Shown: in pieces, positions 36,423-45,157 of the stretch | Layout: each line of letters begins with the position of its first letter | How positions within the stretch are numbered: the first letter of the stretch is position 1 | Source of the DNA: Bdellovibrio bacteriovorus HD100 | GTDB lineage: Bacteria > Bdellovibrionota > Bdellovibrionia > Bdellovibrionales > Bdellovibrionaceae | Assembly: GCF_000196175.1 (NCBI RefSeq) | Contig: NC_005363.1 | Coordinates: 1,116,001 to 1,180,000, forward strand | DNA length: 64,000 nucleotides | Direction: 5' to 3' | Notes under the pieces: model-generated | What the model was told of the DNA's origin: nothing | What the model saw: only the letters and a program-made list of their open reading frames with translations | Database searches by the model: none | Made by a program: the position numbers and the translations under genes

Positions 36423-36974
36423 TTAGCAGCCTGAACCTTCCATGATGATAGTGTACACCTTGCCGGTTTCACTATCAATCACCAGCAAAGCCGCGAATTG
36501 GAAGCCGCACTGAACAGCGCCGACCGGGCCGACTCCGTATTTCACAGTTTTGATGTGGCGAAGAAGAGAAAAGGCATTTTGAGCTTTCAGATAAGCTTCA
36601 GAGAAAGCCACTTTGTCTTCCGTGGTCTGTTCGCTGTATTCAAGGTTTTGTTCCAAAACACTGAGGACGTATTCGGAGGCCCCTTTCAGGTCTGAACTGC
36701 CCCAGTTGGTGGAATCGCCCTGCCAGGCCGCCGCATTGTCTCCCTGCCAACTGGCTTCAAATTCCTCTGCAGACTCGACTTCGCCCGCTGCGAGTGCAAA
36801 TTCGCGAACCATGCCTTTGACGTCCGTGGAAGGTTGGACCTGAGTCACGCGGGTCTCTTGGGCGATCTGGCTTAGTTGTGCCACAGCTTGTTCGATGGTG
36901 CGGGAGTTATAGTCGCTTTTGGCAAAACTGGAAGCAGACAGAAGAAGGGTCAGGGTAAACATAAGCGTTTTCAC
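36423..36974 (-). CDS. Secreted protein of unknown function
   Basis: This 183-residue protein has a signal peptide ending in SSFAK, a helical acidic middle with two WQGD repeats (SWQGDNAAAWQGD), and a C-terminal beta section with two Cys (AVQCGFQFA and the last residue). No known family is seen. It lies just upstream of the YaiI-type gene on the same strand, 15 bp away, but a functional link is not evident. Confidence 0.72.
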   Translation of the reverse strand: MKTLMFTLTLLLSASSFAKSDYNSRTIEQAVAQLSQIAQETRVTQVQPSTDVKGMVREFALAAGEVESAEEFEASWQGDNAAAWQGDSTNWGSSDLKGASEYVLSVLEQNLEYSEQTTEDKVAFSEAYLKAQNAFSLLRHIKTVKYGVGPVGAVQCGFQFAALLVIDSETGKVYTIIMEGSGC

Positions 36975-37088
36975 TTTTGGGCTCCAAAGAAAGGTTTATG
37001 AACCTGCTTATAGAGCCTGCCCTGATATTTGTTAAATATATAAAAATATAGTTAATATACTATAAATGTATAAAAACTAATCTAAGGG

Positions 37089-37442
37089 TCAAAGGGGATT
37101 GCAGTATCCGGACAGATGCACCCGGTAATTCTTATCAGAGGTGAAGATTTCAAACATTCCTTCCTGATAGCCTTCGCGATGGCAAGTCAGGGTCAGGCGA
37201 TAGCGGCAGGAAAGCTCGGAGCGCAATTGTTCGGGGCAGTCGCTTGCGACGGTGAAGCCGCCCCCAGAAATTGTATGTGAAATGTCACGAAGTGCGGTGG
37301 CATTGTAATTAGTCAAAAGCATGTCCTTCGAGCGTTCGGCACCCACCATCAGCATCCCAAAATCCATGCGCGATTCAACCTGCGCGCTAACTGCCAGGGG
37401 GGAAAGCAAGACAAAGAACACCAGCGTTTTCAGGCACTTCAT
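37089..37442 (-). CDS. Small secreted ASH/immunoglobulin-like protein
   Basis: The 117-residue product has a signal peptide ending in VSAQ and one beta-sandwich domain: MDFGMLMVGAERSKDMLLTN, SGGGFTVASDCPEQL, YRLTLTCHREGYQEGMFEI. The succession of strands resembles ASPM/SPD-2/hydin (ASH) domains. It contains four Cys and is probably disulfide-bonded. It may be a periplasmic or surface binding module. The role is unknown. Confidence 0.72.
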   Translation of the reverse strand: MKCLKTLVFFVLLSPLAVSAQVESRMDFGMLMVGAERSKDMLLTNYNATALRDISHTISGGGFTVASDCPEQLRSELSCRYRLTLTCHREGYQEGMFEIFTSDKNYRVHLSGYCNPL

Positions 37443-37618
37443 AAGATCCTCCTAAGGTGACAATTCATTGGGCCTGTGCCCGGATTTTCAGTCAAACTTT
37501 TGGCGGGAACAGGTGGATGAATCTGTTCACACTTTATTGATGAAACAGGTTCTGGTCGTGGGCTCGTTGACCGCTTCGAGGGGATTTGTAATCTGAAGGT
37601 CACCCCAAGGAGGTTCCC

Positions 37619-38296
37619 ATGAAGAGCGTTCTGTTCATCACCGCGTTTCTTTTTGTCTGGCTGGCACAGGCAGCCCCGGCACCGGATCGCTGCAAGACCC
37701 TGACCGAAACCCAAGGGGGCGTGCAGCTTCAGCGCATCTGGCTTGAGCAGGCGGGCATCTGCATGTTGTCTGTTTCTCCCACGGATGCCTACAAGGACAT
37801 GATCTATCGCGACTATGTGCTGACCGAAGATGGCATGTTCATGGTCTTTAACGCTTATGGTACCGATGGGCAGTTCGGAGCCCGTGACTTTTTCCTGTTC
37901 CCAAGAAAGCAGACTGTGATCAGCCATCAGTGGGTGCCGGAAAAAGACGAGCTGATCATCGAGCACGTCACCGGAGACAAGTTCGTCTTTGATGTTAATA
38001 AAGCTGTTCTGAAGTCCATTTCGGGGGCTGCGAAAGTGGTGGTTGATAAAGTCGCCACCAATAATAAAGGCGGCGTATCCATCGTGGGTTATCAGGGGCA
38101 GATTCTGGATGTGGGCTTTGCGCTGAATCAGGATCCGGCGATGATCCGCAGCGGGAATTCGGTTCTGACCGGAGCGCAAAGAAACTGTTCTCTGCGCAAT
38201 CTGGATATTTTCAATTACATGAGTGACGGCGACGTGATCTTTAAGTTCAGAAAGGACACCGACTTTCAGCGTCTGGTGTCCTCTGCCTGCCGTTAG
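37619..38296 (+). CDS. Secreted protein of unknown function
   Basis: The 225-residue protein begins with a signal peptide (MKSVLFITAFLFVWLAQAA) after an AAGGAGG Shine-Dalgarno. The mature chain is beta-rich (GVQLQRIWLEQAGICMLSV, YVLTEDGMFMVFNAYG) with four or five Cys. No family is recognised. It is convergent with, and overlaps by 4 bp, the secreted protein gene on the other strand. Confidence 0.75.
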   Translation: MKSVLFITAFLFVWLAQAAPAPDRCKTLTETQGGVQLQRIWLEQAGICMLSVSPTDAYKDMIYRDYVLTEDGMFMVFNAYGTDGQFGARDFFLFPRKQTVISHQWVPEKDELIIEHVTGDKFVFDVNKAVLKSISGAAKVVVDKVATNNKGGVSIVGYQGQILDVGFALNQDPAMIRSGNSVLTGAQRNCSLRNLDIFNYMSDGDVIFKFRKDTDFQRLVSSACR

Positions 38297-38898
38297 AAGG
38301 AATGCATCAGCTCTGTGAACTTGCGACGGTCACGGAGCTGGGAATCCAGGTCGTGCAGGGATTTGTTGATGAAACGAACCTCAAAGGAATTGGATTCGGG
38401 ATTTTCCTCCAGAACGTCGCGATAGATGAATTCATGAATCACCAGCGCAGCCTTTTGATTTTCATCCAAAGAGCTCCATACCAATGAATCAATGTCATAC
38501 TCCTGAATGCCAAAACGACTTTCATTGGTCTGAACAATGGCAATCTTCAGTCGGCAGCCACGACCCAGTTCCATATCACCCTGGTCGTTGGGGCCTTCCA
38601 AAGCAAAAGAGGCCTTCCAGCGGATTTGTTGAGGCCACTGCTTCAGCCACTGCGTGTATTTCAAGGCTTTCTGGGAATTCACCGGACGGATGCGCGCGAT
38701 CAAGTCAGACACTTTGGCCTGGTAGGAACGGGCCGGGGAGTACTGAACGTTGATCCCTTCTTCCTTGGCTTCCGCCATTTCCAATGCGACGGTGGGTTGG
38801 TTCAGGCAGCTGACGACGTAGCCGCCGTTGCGAACAACATATTGAGCAAATGCGCTGGGCGCGGCCAATAAAACGATAAGAGCAAGCAGATGTTTCAT
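38293..38898 (-). CDS. Secreted protein of unknown function, coupled to a TIGR02147 regulator
   Basis: A signal peptide (ending SAFAQ) precedes an NGGYVVSCLN segment, a long helix, and AALVIHEFIYRDVLEENP near the C-terminus. The HE pair recalls a metallopeptidase helix, but no complete HExxH is present, so catalysis is not claimed. The ATG at 38898 overlaps the stop of the regulator gene upstream by 4 bp, so both are translated as one unit. Confidence 0.75.
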   Translation of the reverse strand: MKHLLALIVLLAAPSAFAQYVVRNGGYVVSCLNQPTVALEMAEAKEEGINVQYSPARSYQAKVSDLIARIRPVNSQKALKYTQWLKQWPQQIRWKASFALEGPNDQGDMELGRGCRLKIAIVQTNESRFGIQEYDIDSLVWSSLDENQKAALVIHEFIYRDVLEENPESNSFEVRFINKSLHDLDSQLRDRRKFTELMHSF

Positions 38899-39653
38899 TC
38901 GGTCTCCTTTGGCACGGCGGGCAGCAGTTGCATGCCCAGCGTGTAAATTTCAGTGCATTCACCCTGAGTCAGCTTTCCGTAAACCTTTTTCCAGGCCTTT
39001 TCGAGTTCTTTTTTTGCCCGGTCCAAATTTTTCGGATTTACAGCCATTGTCAGGTAAACCATTTCCCTTTTTTCAGTGGGAACCTGCGGGAAAATGTCAG
39101 TCGAGCGCTTCAGGGCCTCTTTGTGCAATTTTTGCACGTCAAAGTTCGGGATGTCGCTTTCAGAAGCCAGGCTGCGCACGGTTTTCACATAAGTGGTGGG
39201 GCTGTTCATTTCAACCAGTCCCAGTTGCAAAAGCTTGTTCATGACAGTTTGCGTGCGTTCGGAAGGAACTCCGGTTTCAGATGAAATCAGCTCCACATCC
39301 CATTCTTCTGTGTGCAAATCCATTGCCGCCAGCACCAGGAAAAAATCCACACTGGAAACTTCGGAGAATTCTGATTTGCTCAGAACGCGTTCTATAGAGT
39401 GGGTGGCTTTTTTGCGTTTTTTCTCGGAGTCATACAGGGACTGGGCCTTCTGTTGGTCTTCTTCCGTCAGGCGCAAACCTGCCACCAGCTTGTTGAAGTT
39501 AGCCGAAGACACCGGGCGCTTGTTGTTGAAAATCTCGGACAAGTGACCCGGAGAGATCTCCACCCGCTGAGCCAAAGCACGCAGTGAGAATCGCGGATTT
39601 GCCGCACGTCTTTCTTCAAACTTTACATGGAAAAACTTATTCAACGTCTTCAT
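38895..39653 (-). CDS. TIGR02147-type regulator (HTH plus DUF4423)
   Basis: In the 252-residue protein, residues 20-65 form a Cro/CI-like helix-turn-helix (FSLRALAQRVEISPGHLSEI, then FNNKRPVSS). The rest matches the DUF4423 pattern: VLSKSEFSEVSSVDFFLVLA, SSETGVPSERTQTVMNKLLQ, LGLVEMNSPTTYVKT, REMVYLTMAVNPKNLDRAKK. The family is common in Fibrobacter and Bdellovibrio, usually beside a small secreted-protein gene, as here. It probably controls its own operon. An imperfect palindrome at 39678-39700 is a candidate operator. The ATG lies at 39653. Confidence 0.9.
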   Translation of the reverse strand: MKTLNKFFHVKFEERRAANPRFSLRALAQRVEISPGHLSEIFNNKRPVSSANFNKLVAGLRLTEEDQQKAQSLYDSEKKRKKATHSIERVLSKSEFSEVSSVDFFLVLAAMDLHTEEWDVELISSETGVPSERTQTVMNKLLQLGLVEMNSPTTYVKTVRSLASESDIPNFDVQKLHKEALKRSTDIFPQVPTEKREMVYLTMAVNPKNLDRAKKELEKAWKKVYGKLTQGECTEIYTLGMQLLPAVPKETE

Positions 39654-39677
39654 TTGGCAAAAACACTTACCAACTCA

Positions 39678-39700
39678 AATTGGACATGTATATGTCAATT
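39678..39700. promoter_or_regulatory. Candidate operator upstream of the TIGR02147 gene
   Basis: AATTG-G-ACAT and ATGTCAATT are inverted around GTAT, with one extra G in the left arm. The inner GACAT/ATGTC is perfect. The site lies 25-47 bp upstream of the regulator start, overlapping a minus-strand TTGACA that could be a -35 box. Confidence 0.45.
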
Positions 39701-39771
39701 GCGAGGTTTTCCCGAGTTTAAGCCTTTTTGAAGGACGAACTGTTCGAAATTTCATGGCGAACACCAAAACG

Positions 39772-39800
39772 ACAAAACCGGCTGTGGTAGCCGGTTTTGT
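39772..39800 (-). terminator. Terminator after the lysozyme-fold gene
   Basis: ACAAAACCGGCT and AGCCGGTTTTGT pair over 12 bp around a 5-nt loop, 25 bp after the stop of the gene ending at 39825. T-rich sequence follows on the minus strand. Confidence 0.8.
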
Positions 39801-39824
39801 AGGATTTACCTGACTTGAAGACGA

Positions 39825-40622
39825 CTATCCGTCCCAGGCGCCGTTTTCCGGGCTGTCGCTGACTTGCAGAGCTTTCCAGACTTCCTCGTTGTCGAAGAAT
39901 TCTGCCTGCTTCACGTTCAGACGTTTTTCATCGTGGCAGGGAACGTAAGCGCTGATGGATCTTGAGATCTTTTTGGCTTTTCCACTGGCTGCCTGCGGGC
40001 GCAGAACATCCCAGTAGGATTTACGACTGAACAGAGCATTGTCCCGGCGTAACTGACCATTCAACATGTCCAGGGTGCAGGCGAAAGTGTTCACCGGTGT
40101 TTTACTGTCGCCCTTCTCGCAGGACTTTGCATAGACCTGTTCGCGCCCCACATGCAACTGCATCAGGCCATACAGACTGCCGTTGGGCCCTTTTGCTGTG
40201 GCTTTCGGGTTGCAGGTGCTTTCGTAGTGGGTCATGGCATTAAAGACCAGAACCCAGAAGTTGGCCTTGTCGGTGGGCTTCATGATTTTATAGGTCGGGC
40301 ATAGCTGATAGATATCCGGAGAGCCTTCTGCCAAGTGGGAGAAGTTGCCGGCCATATATTCCTTGCGGATGGCATGGCCCCATTCACCGATTTTGGTGCC
40401 CGTGGCGTAGTTGCTACAGGCCGGTCCCCATTTGTATTTGTCATTGATATCGTCAATGACTGAAGCCACGAAGGTGAGATTGTCTTTCATTCTGAGGCCG
40501 TTGGGTGTTTCGACAAAGCAGTCGGTGCAGTGACCGGCTTCAGTGCCGCTGGCCAGAGCCGGGGAGCCGTACAGGATCGCAGCCACAAGCAAGGTGCTGA
40601 TGCATGATGAAAGGACCGTCAT
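39825..40622 (-). CDS. Secreted lytic-transglycosylase-like protein
   Basis: The 265-residue protein has a signal peptide ending in ALASG and a Cys-rich mature N-terminus. A lysozyme-fold core follows: THYESTCNPKATAKGPNGSL and YGLMQLHVGRE carry the ES...GLMQ motif of SLT enzymes, whose Glu is the catalytic acid. The product would cleave glycan strands of peptidoglycan, its own or prey. The C-terminal part is longer than usual and contains PCHDEKRLNVK. GGGGGAG lies upstream of the ATG. It is monocistronic, with a terminator downstream. Confidence 0.82.
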   Translation of the reverse strand: MTVLSSCISTLLVAAILYGSPALASGTEAGHCTDCFVETPNGLRMKDNLTFVASVIDDINDKYKWGPACSNYATGTKIGEWGHAIRKEYMAGNFSHLAEGSPDIYQLCPTYKIMKPTDKANFWVLVFNAMTHYESTCNPKATAKGPNGSLYGLMQLHVGREQVYAKSCEKGDSKTPVNTFACTLDMLNGQLRRDNALFSRKSYWDVLRPQAASGKAKKISRSISAYVPCHDEKRLNVKQAEFFDNEEVWKALQVSDSPENGAWDG

Positions 40623-40962
40623 TTCGTCTCCCCCTATAAATACCGATTAGACTTGAGGCGTCATTGCGGGGCGTTCCCCATTTATAGCCTTCCCTAGAGT
40701 CATCGGCTCTTGGCTGGACCTTCTATACTGAAAAAATGACTAAATGTTCCCATAGAGGCTGAAAACAGGACTTTTTGGGGAACATCCCAGTTCGAGACAG
40801 GGCAAAATCCTTTGAAAATCCAATAGGATTGAACACAATTTATTGACCATTTTGCCCGGATAAGCGATTCAGTGTTTCTGGAATTTGACCGTGGTCATTT
40901 CAGGGGTTTATTTGCCTTAAAAGGTGATAGAATCCTGAGGCCATCTGGAGAGACAAAAAAGA
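40623..40962. other. 340-bp intergenic region between divergent genes
   Basis: No open frame of note, RNA motif or repeat pair was seen. It should hold the promoters of the lysozyme-fold gene (left) and the ABC ATPase gene (right). The right end contains TTGACC boxes and a TAGAAT near 40927, but none gives a convincing spacing. Confidence 0.5.
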
Positions 40963-42672
40963 ATGAGCAACACAAATATTATCGAAGTCCGCAATCTTGC
41001 TGTTGAGTTTAAAACCGAAGACGGGATTGTACAGGCCGTAAAGGGCATCTCTTTCAATATCCCAAAAGGTAAAACAGTTGGGTTGGTGGGTGAGTCCGGT
41101 TCCGGTAAAAGTATCACGTCCCTGGCGATCATGCGTTTGATCGGAAATCCAGGCCGTGTTTCCAGCGGTGAAATTCTATTTGAAGGCCAGGACCTGCTGA
41201 AAGTTTCTGAAAAGAAAATGCGTGAGATCCGTGGTGCACGCATCTCCATGATCTTCCAGGAACCAATGACATCTTTGAATCCGGTTCTGACGGTCGCAGA
41301 TCAAATCACTGAAACCCTGATGCTTCACCAAAACCTGAACAAACAGCAGGCTTTGGACAAAGCTTTGGATCTTCTAAAACAAGTCGGCATCCCGCACGCT
41401 GAAGAACGTCTGTACTTCTATCCTCACAAATTCTCCGGCGGTCAGCGCCAGCGTATCATGATCGCGATGGCGATTGCTTGTAATCCGGATGTTCTGATCT
41501 GTGACGAGCCAACCACCGCGTTGGACGTGACGATCCAAAAACAAATCCTGGATCTTCTGGCAGACATCCAAAAAAGAACTCACATGAGTCTTTTGTTCAT
41601 CACCCACGATCTGGGTGTTGTTGCTGACATCGCTGATGAAGTGATCGTGATGAACAAAGGTGAAATCGTTGAGCGTGGTGTTTCCAAAGAAATCTTCGAC
41701 AATCCAAAGCACCCGTACACAAAGGGTCTTTTGGCGTGCCGTCCTTCTTTGGATGAAAACCCCGTTCGTCTTCCGGTTCTTTCTGACTTCATGAGTGCAG
41801 CGGGCGAAGAAATCACGCCAGGCGCACGTGTGTACACTCCAGCCAAAGAAATCATCCGTGAAGACAAAGTCATTCTTGAAGTGAATGACCTGAAAACCCA
41901 CTTCCCTCACACAGGCGGTCTGTTGGGTCGTGTTCAGAGCTATACAAAGGCTGTGGACGGCGTCAGCTTCAAAGTTAAAAAAGGTCAGACCCTGGGACTG
42001 GTGGGTGAATCCGGTTGTGGTAAAACCACTCTGGGTCGCACGCTGATGCGTTTGATTGAGCCGACGGACGGTCAGATCATCTTCGATGGTCAGGACATCA
42101 CCAAGCTTGATTACGGTCACATGCATCCGATCCGCAAAAAAATGCAGATCATCTTCCAGGATCCGTATGCTTCCCTGAATCCGCGTATGACTATCGGGAC
42201 CATCCTGATGGAACCAATGCAGATTCACAACATCGGTGAAAACAACAACGAGCGCCGCGAAATTGCCGCTGAGATGCTGAAAAAAGTGGGCATGAGCCCG
42301 GCAATGATGAATCGTTATCCGCATGAGTTCTCTGGCGGTCAAAGACAGCGTATTTCCATCGCGCGTGCTTTGATGGTTCGTCCTGAATTCATCGTGTGTG
42401 ACGAGTCCGTGTCTGCGTTGGACGTTTCCATCCAGGCTCAGATTCTGAATTTGTTGTTGGACCTTCAGGATGAAATGAACCTGACGTACATCTTTATCTC
42501 TCACGATCTGTCTGTGGTGAAATTCATCTCTGACGAAGTGGCAGTGATGTTCGGTGGTAAGATCGTTGAGCACAACACGGCTCAGGCGATCTACGATGCC
42601 CCTCAACACGACTATACCAAGAAGCTTCTAAGCGCGATTCCAAAAGGGATCCCGAAAGAGCTGACAGTTTAG
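40963..42672 (+). CDS. Double-ATPase ABC transporter subunit (oligopeptide/YejF type)
   Basis: The 569-residue protein contains two complete peptide-type ATPase halves. Half one has Walker A GESGSGKS, signature [12 protein letters not shown] and Walker [13 protein letters not shown]. Half two has [21 protein letters not shown] and [13 protein letters not shown]. The second Walker B reads DES in place of DEP, a common variant that leaves the catalytic Glu intact. Such fused subunits energise di/oligopeptide importers at the inner membrane. No permease or binding protein is adjacent, so it is an orphan here. Confidence 0.95.
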   Translation: MSNTNIIEVRNLAVEFKTEDGIVQAVKGISFNIPKGKTVGLVGESGSGKSITSLAIMRLIGNPGRVSSGEILFEGQDLLKVSEKKMREIRGARISMIFQEPMTSLNPVLTVADQITETLMLHQNLNKQQALDKALDLLKQVGIPHAEERLYFYPHKFSGGQRQRIMIAMAIACNPDVLICDEPTTALDVTIQKQILDLLADIQKRTHMSLLFITHDLGVVADIADEVIVMNKGEIVERGVSKEIFDNPKHPYTKGLLACRPSLDENPVRLPVLSDFMSAAGEEITPGARVYTPAKEIIREDKVILEVNDLKTHFPHTGGLLGRVQSYTKAVDGVSFKVKKGQTLGLVGESGCGKTTLGRTLMRLIEPTDGQIIFDGQDITKLDYGHMHPIRKKMQIIFQDPYASLNPRMTIGTILMEPMQIHNIGENNNERREIAAEMLKKVGMSPAMMNRYPHEFSGGQRQRISIARALMVRPEFIVCDESVSALDVSIQAQILNLLLDLQDEMNLTYIFISHDLSVVKFISDEVAVMFGGKIVEHNTAQAIYDAPQHDYTKKLLSAIPKGIPKELTV

Positions 42673-42695
42673 TTTTTTAAAACATGAAAAAGAAA

Positions 42696-42718
42696 AAGGC
42701 CGGTGATGAACCGGCCTT
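42696..42718. terminator. Bidirectional terminator between ABC ATPase and sugar kinase genes
   Basis: AAGGCCGG and CCGGCCTT flank TGATGAA between convergent genes. Modest T-rich sequence occurs on both sides. Confidence 0.75.
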
Positions 42719-42741
42719 GTTTATTTGTTTTGTCTGTAGTC

Positions 42742-43704
42742 TTATTTTTTTCCGTAAAGGTGGGGCAGGAAGCCCGCGCCGATAACGCCTGCATGGTTCT
42801 GAGTCTTGGCCACTTCAATCGGGCATTCAAAGACCGTCTTGCTTTGGCGGATCATCTTTTTGTAGTGATCCTTCAGGTCTTTTAAGTACATGTTACGAAT
42901 CTTGATCAGACCGCCGCTGAGGAAGATCTTCTCAAGGTTGTAGCCGATAGAAAGGTTATAGCAAAGAATCGCCAATGCCCAGGCCATTTCCTTGAACAGC
43001 ACCTGGTACTTGGCATCGTTGGCGGCAATCAGTTCTTCCACGGAATTTCCAGTGAAACCCATCTCGCGTGCGCGACGAAGAAGGCCCGTGCCGGAAGCAA
43101 TGCCTTCCACTGTGCAGTGGTCGATCTTTTCCGGATTTTTCATCAGGCGCTGGTAATCAACAACGATATGGCCGTATTCAGAGCCCATGCCGTCAGACTG
43201 GCCCGGCAGGCCGTTAAAGATCACGCCAGTGCCCACACCCGTGCCGATGGTGACTATCGCAAAGGACTTCATTTTCTGTGCGCCACCAACCCAGCCTTCA
43301 GCCAAAGCTGCCGCCGTGGCATCGTGCTGGAAGAACACCGGGGTCTTCCAGGTTTTGTGAATCTCTTTGGTCAGCAGATCCAGGATCGGAACGATCTTCC
43401 AGCCTGGATAGTTGGCAGGATTCATCAGAGTGCCGGTTTCAGCATTCAAAGGACCTGCGCTGGCCAGACCAATGCCCCTAAAGACAGAGGCTTTGGTTTC
43501 GTTCGGGAAACGTTTTTTGAAATCCAGAGCAATGTCCGTCATCAGTTGAATCAGGCGCTTTTGGGCCTTGGGTGCGGACTTCTCGCGGTTCATGTCGACC
43601 GGAACCTTGATGAAATCCAGCATTTCGCCGGTATCAGAAAGCAGCGCTGCTGCCAGTTTGGTTCCGCCCAGATCAAGACCGATGGTGTAGGTTTTCTTTT
43701 TCAT
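42742..43704 (-). CDS. ROK-family sugar kinase (probable glucokinase)
   Basis: The 320-residue protein has the ROK ATP-binding start IGLDLGGTKLAAALL, the sugar-binding HDATAAALAEGWVGG, then VTIGTGVGTGVIFNG and GSEYGHIVVD. The usual zinc motif CxCGxxGCxE is missing; the corresponding place reads DHCTVEGIASGTGL, with a single Cys. It probably phosphorylates the glucose released by the amylolytic enzymes of the same operon. It is the last gene of a six-gene run, one base after the amylase stop. Confidence 0.9.
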   Translation of the reverse strand: MKKKTYTIGLDLGGTKLAAALLSDTGEMLDFIKVPVDMNREKSAPKAQKRLIQLMTDIALDFKKRFPNETKASVFRGIGLASAGPLNAETGTLMNPANYPGWKIVPILDLLTKEIHKTWKTPVFFQHDATAAALAEGWVGGAQKMKSFAIVTIGTGVGTGVIFNGLPGQSDGMGSEYGHIVVDYQRLMKNPEKIDHCTVEGIASGTGLLRRAREMGFTGNSVEELIAANDAKYQVLFKEMAWALAILCYNLSIGYNLEKIFLSGGLIKIRNMYLKDLKDHYKKMIRQSKTVFECPIEVAKTQNHAGVIGAGFLPHLYGKK

Positions 43705-43705
43705 A

Positions 43706-45148
43706 TTATTTTTTAACTTGTGCCTTCACTAAAAGAACCAAGGATGAATAAGGCGCCAGTGTTGCGCGCACTTTTCCGCTGTTGTTGACGCTAAAGCCTT
43801 TAGCGCAACTGCGGGATTTCAGGCGATAACCCGAATCCACGATGTTGCAGTATTCGCCGGCGGGAAGATTGGTCTGGAATTCTTTGGTCACCGACTGACC
43901 ACCAAAGTTCATGGCCACAAAACCAAAGCGCGGACGGGCAAACGAGATCACGTCGCGGCCGTGGGTTGACCAGTTTGATACACTGAAGGCCTTGTCGGTC
44001 TGATTGCGGAAGTCCACCATGGCAGCCACTTCCGGCAGACGGTGTTCGCAAGTCCAAGGGGCGCGGCACTGGTTCTGTTCATCCAGAATCGGCAAGGTGC
44101 GAAGGTTGTCATTCAAAGGCGGTCCCTGATCGAAAGAATTAAAATCAAATCCGGAATACACCTGTGGGTAACCAAACGGCCACGCCAGCATAAAGATCTG
44201 CGCCAGACGGTACAGGTGCTGTTCAGGGCTTGAATATTTCAAGACGGAATAATCATTTGTGCGTTCGATGTCGTGGTTGGTGACAAAGACGATGGAATCA
44301 ATACTGTTTGGGAATCCACTGGCAATAAACTGCAAAGCCTCGGTGTTCTTATCTTTGAAAGCATACCCCAGACGGTGAGGATAATCGTAGGCCGTCACAT
44401 CACTGAACGGCGTATATTCGGCGTATTGAACGGGGCCTGCCGGGTCATAGATGATTTCAGAATAGATGTAAGCCGATCTTTTCAGACGCTTCAGGATTTG
44501 ATCCAGATCACGGGCCGGGATGTGTTTGGCGGCATCAATGCGGAAGCCAGCCACACCCAGATCCAGCAGACGGTTTAAGTACTCGGCCTGTTTTTCCTGC
44601 ACGTAAGTGGATTCGGTTTTCAGGTCCGCCAGATCGACCAGCTCGCAGTTTTGCAGCTCGTACAAATCACGGAAATCACGGATGTCATTGTTGCCGTTTC
44701 TGCCACAGTGATGGAAATCCTGAGGGGAATAAAGACCCGGGTATTCGTAGTGACTAAACTGCGTGCCGGCAGAACCCACACCTCCGGGAATGCCGGTCAT
44801 GTGGTTCAAGATCGCATCGGCATAGACATCGACACCGGCCTGACGGCAGCGGCGGACCATGTCGGCAAATTCAGCCTCAGTCCCTGAACGGGATTCCAGT
44901 TTATAGCTGACAACCTGATAACGTTCCCACCAAGGGTTGCCCTGCCAGTGAATGTGTTCGTGAGGCGGGGAGACCTGAACGGCAGAAAATCCCGCCGGGC
45001 CCAGATAGGTTTCACATTCACGGGCAACATCATTCCAAGGCCATTCAAACAATTGAACGAAGACTGTGCGCGGAGCCGCAGCTGCTGACAGGCAAGATGC
45101 CAAAGTCAGCAAGAACGCTGTAAAACCGAGAGACAAACTGCGGATCAT
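43706..45148 (-). CDS. Secreted alpha-amylase (GH13)
   Basis: The 480-residue protein has a signal peptide ending SAAAAP and the four GH13 regions: VDVYADAILNHMTG (I), GFRIDAAKHI with the nucleophile Asp (II), YIYSEIIYD with the acid/base Glu (III) and FVTNHDIERTND (IV). The N-terminal VFVQLFEWPWNDVARECETY and the C-terminal beta domain resemble animal-type bacterial amylases. It would cleave internal alpha-1,4 bonds of glycogen, starch or maltodextrins in the periplasm or outside. It sits 9 bp after malK. Confidence 0.94.
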   Translation of the reverse strand: MIRSLSLGFTAFLLTLASCLSAAAAPRTVFVQLFEWPWNDVARECETYLGPAGFSAVQVSPPHEHIHWQGNPWWERYQVVSYKLESRSGTEAEFADMVRRCRQAGVDVYADAILNHMTGIPGGVGSAGTQFSHYEYPGLYSPQDFHHCGRNGNNDIRDFRDLYELQNCELVDLADLKTESTYVQEKQAEYLNRLLDLGVAGFRIDAAKHIPARDLDQILKRLKRSAYIYSEIIYDPAGPVQYAEYTPFSDVTAYDYPHRLGYAFKDKNTEALQFIASGFPNSIDSIVFVTNHDIERTNDYSVLKYSSPEQHLYRLAQIFMLAWPFGYPQVYSGFDFNSFDQGPPLNDNLRTLPILDEQNQCRAPWTCEHRLPEVAAMVDFRNQTDKAFSVSNWSTHGRDVISFARPRFGFVAMNFGGQSVTKEFQTNLPAGEYCNIVDSGYRLKSRSCAKGFSVNNSGKVRATLAPYSSLVLLVKAQVKK

Positions 45149-45157
45149 CCGATCTCC

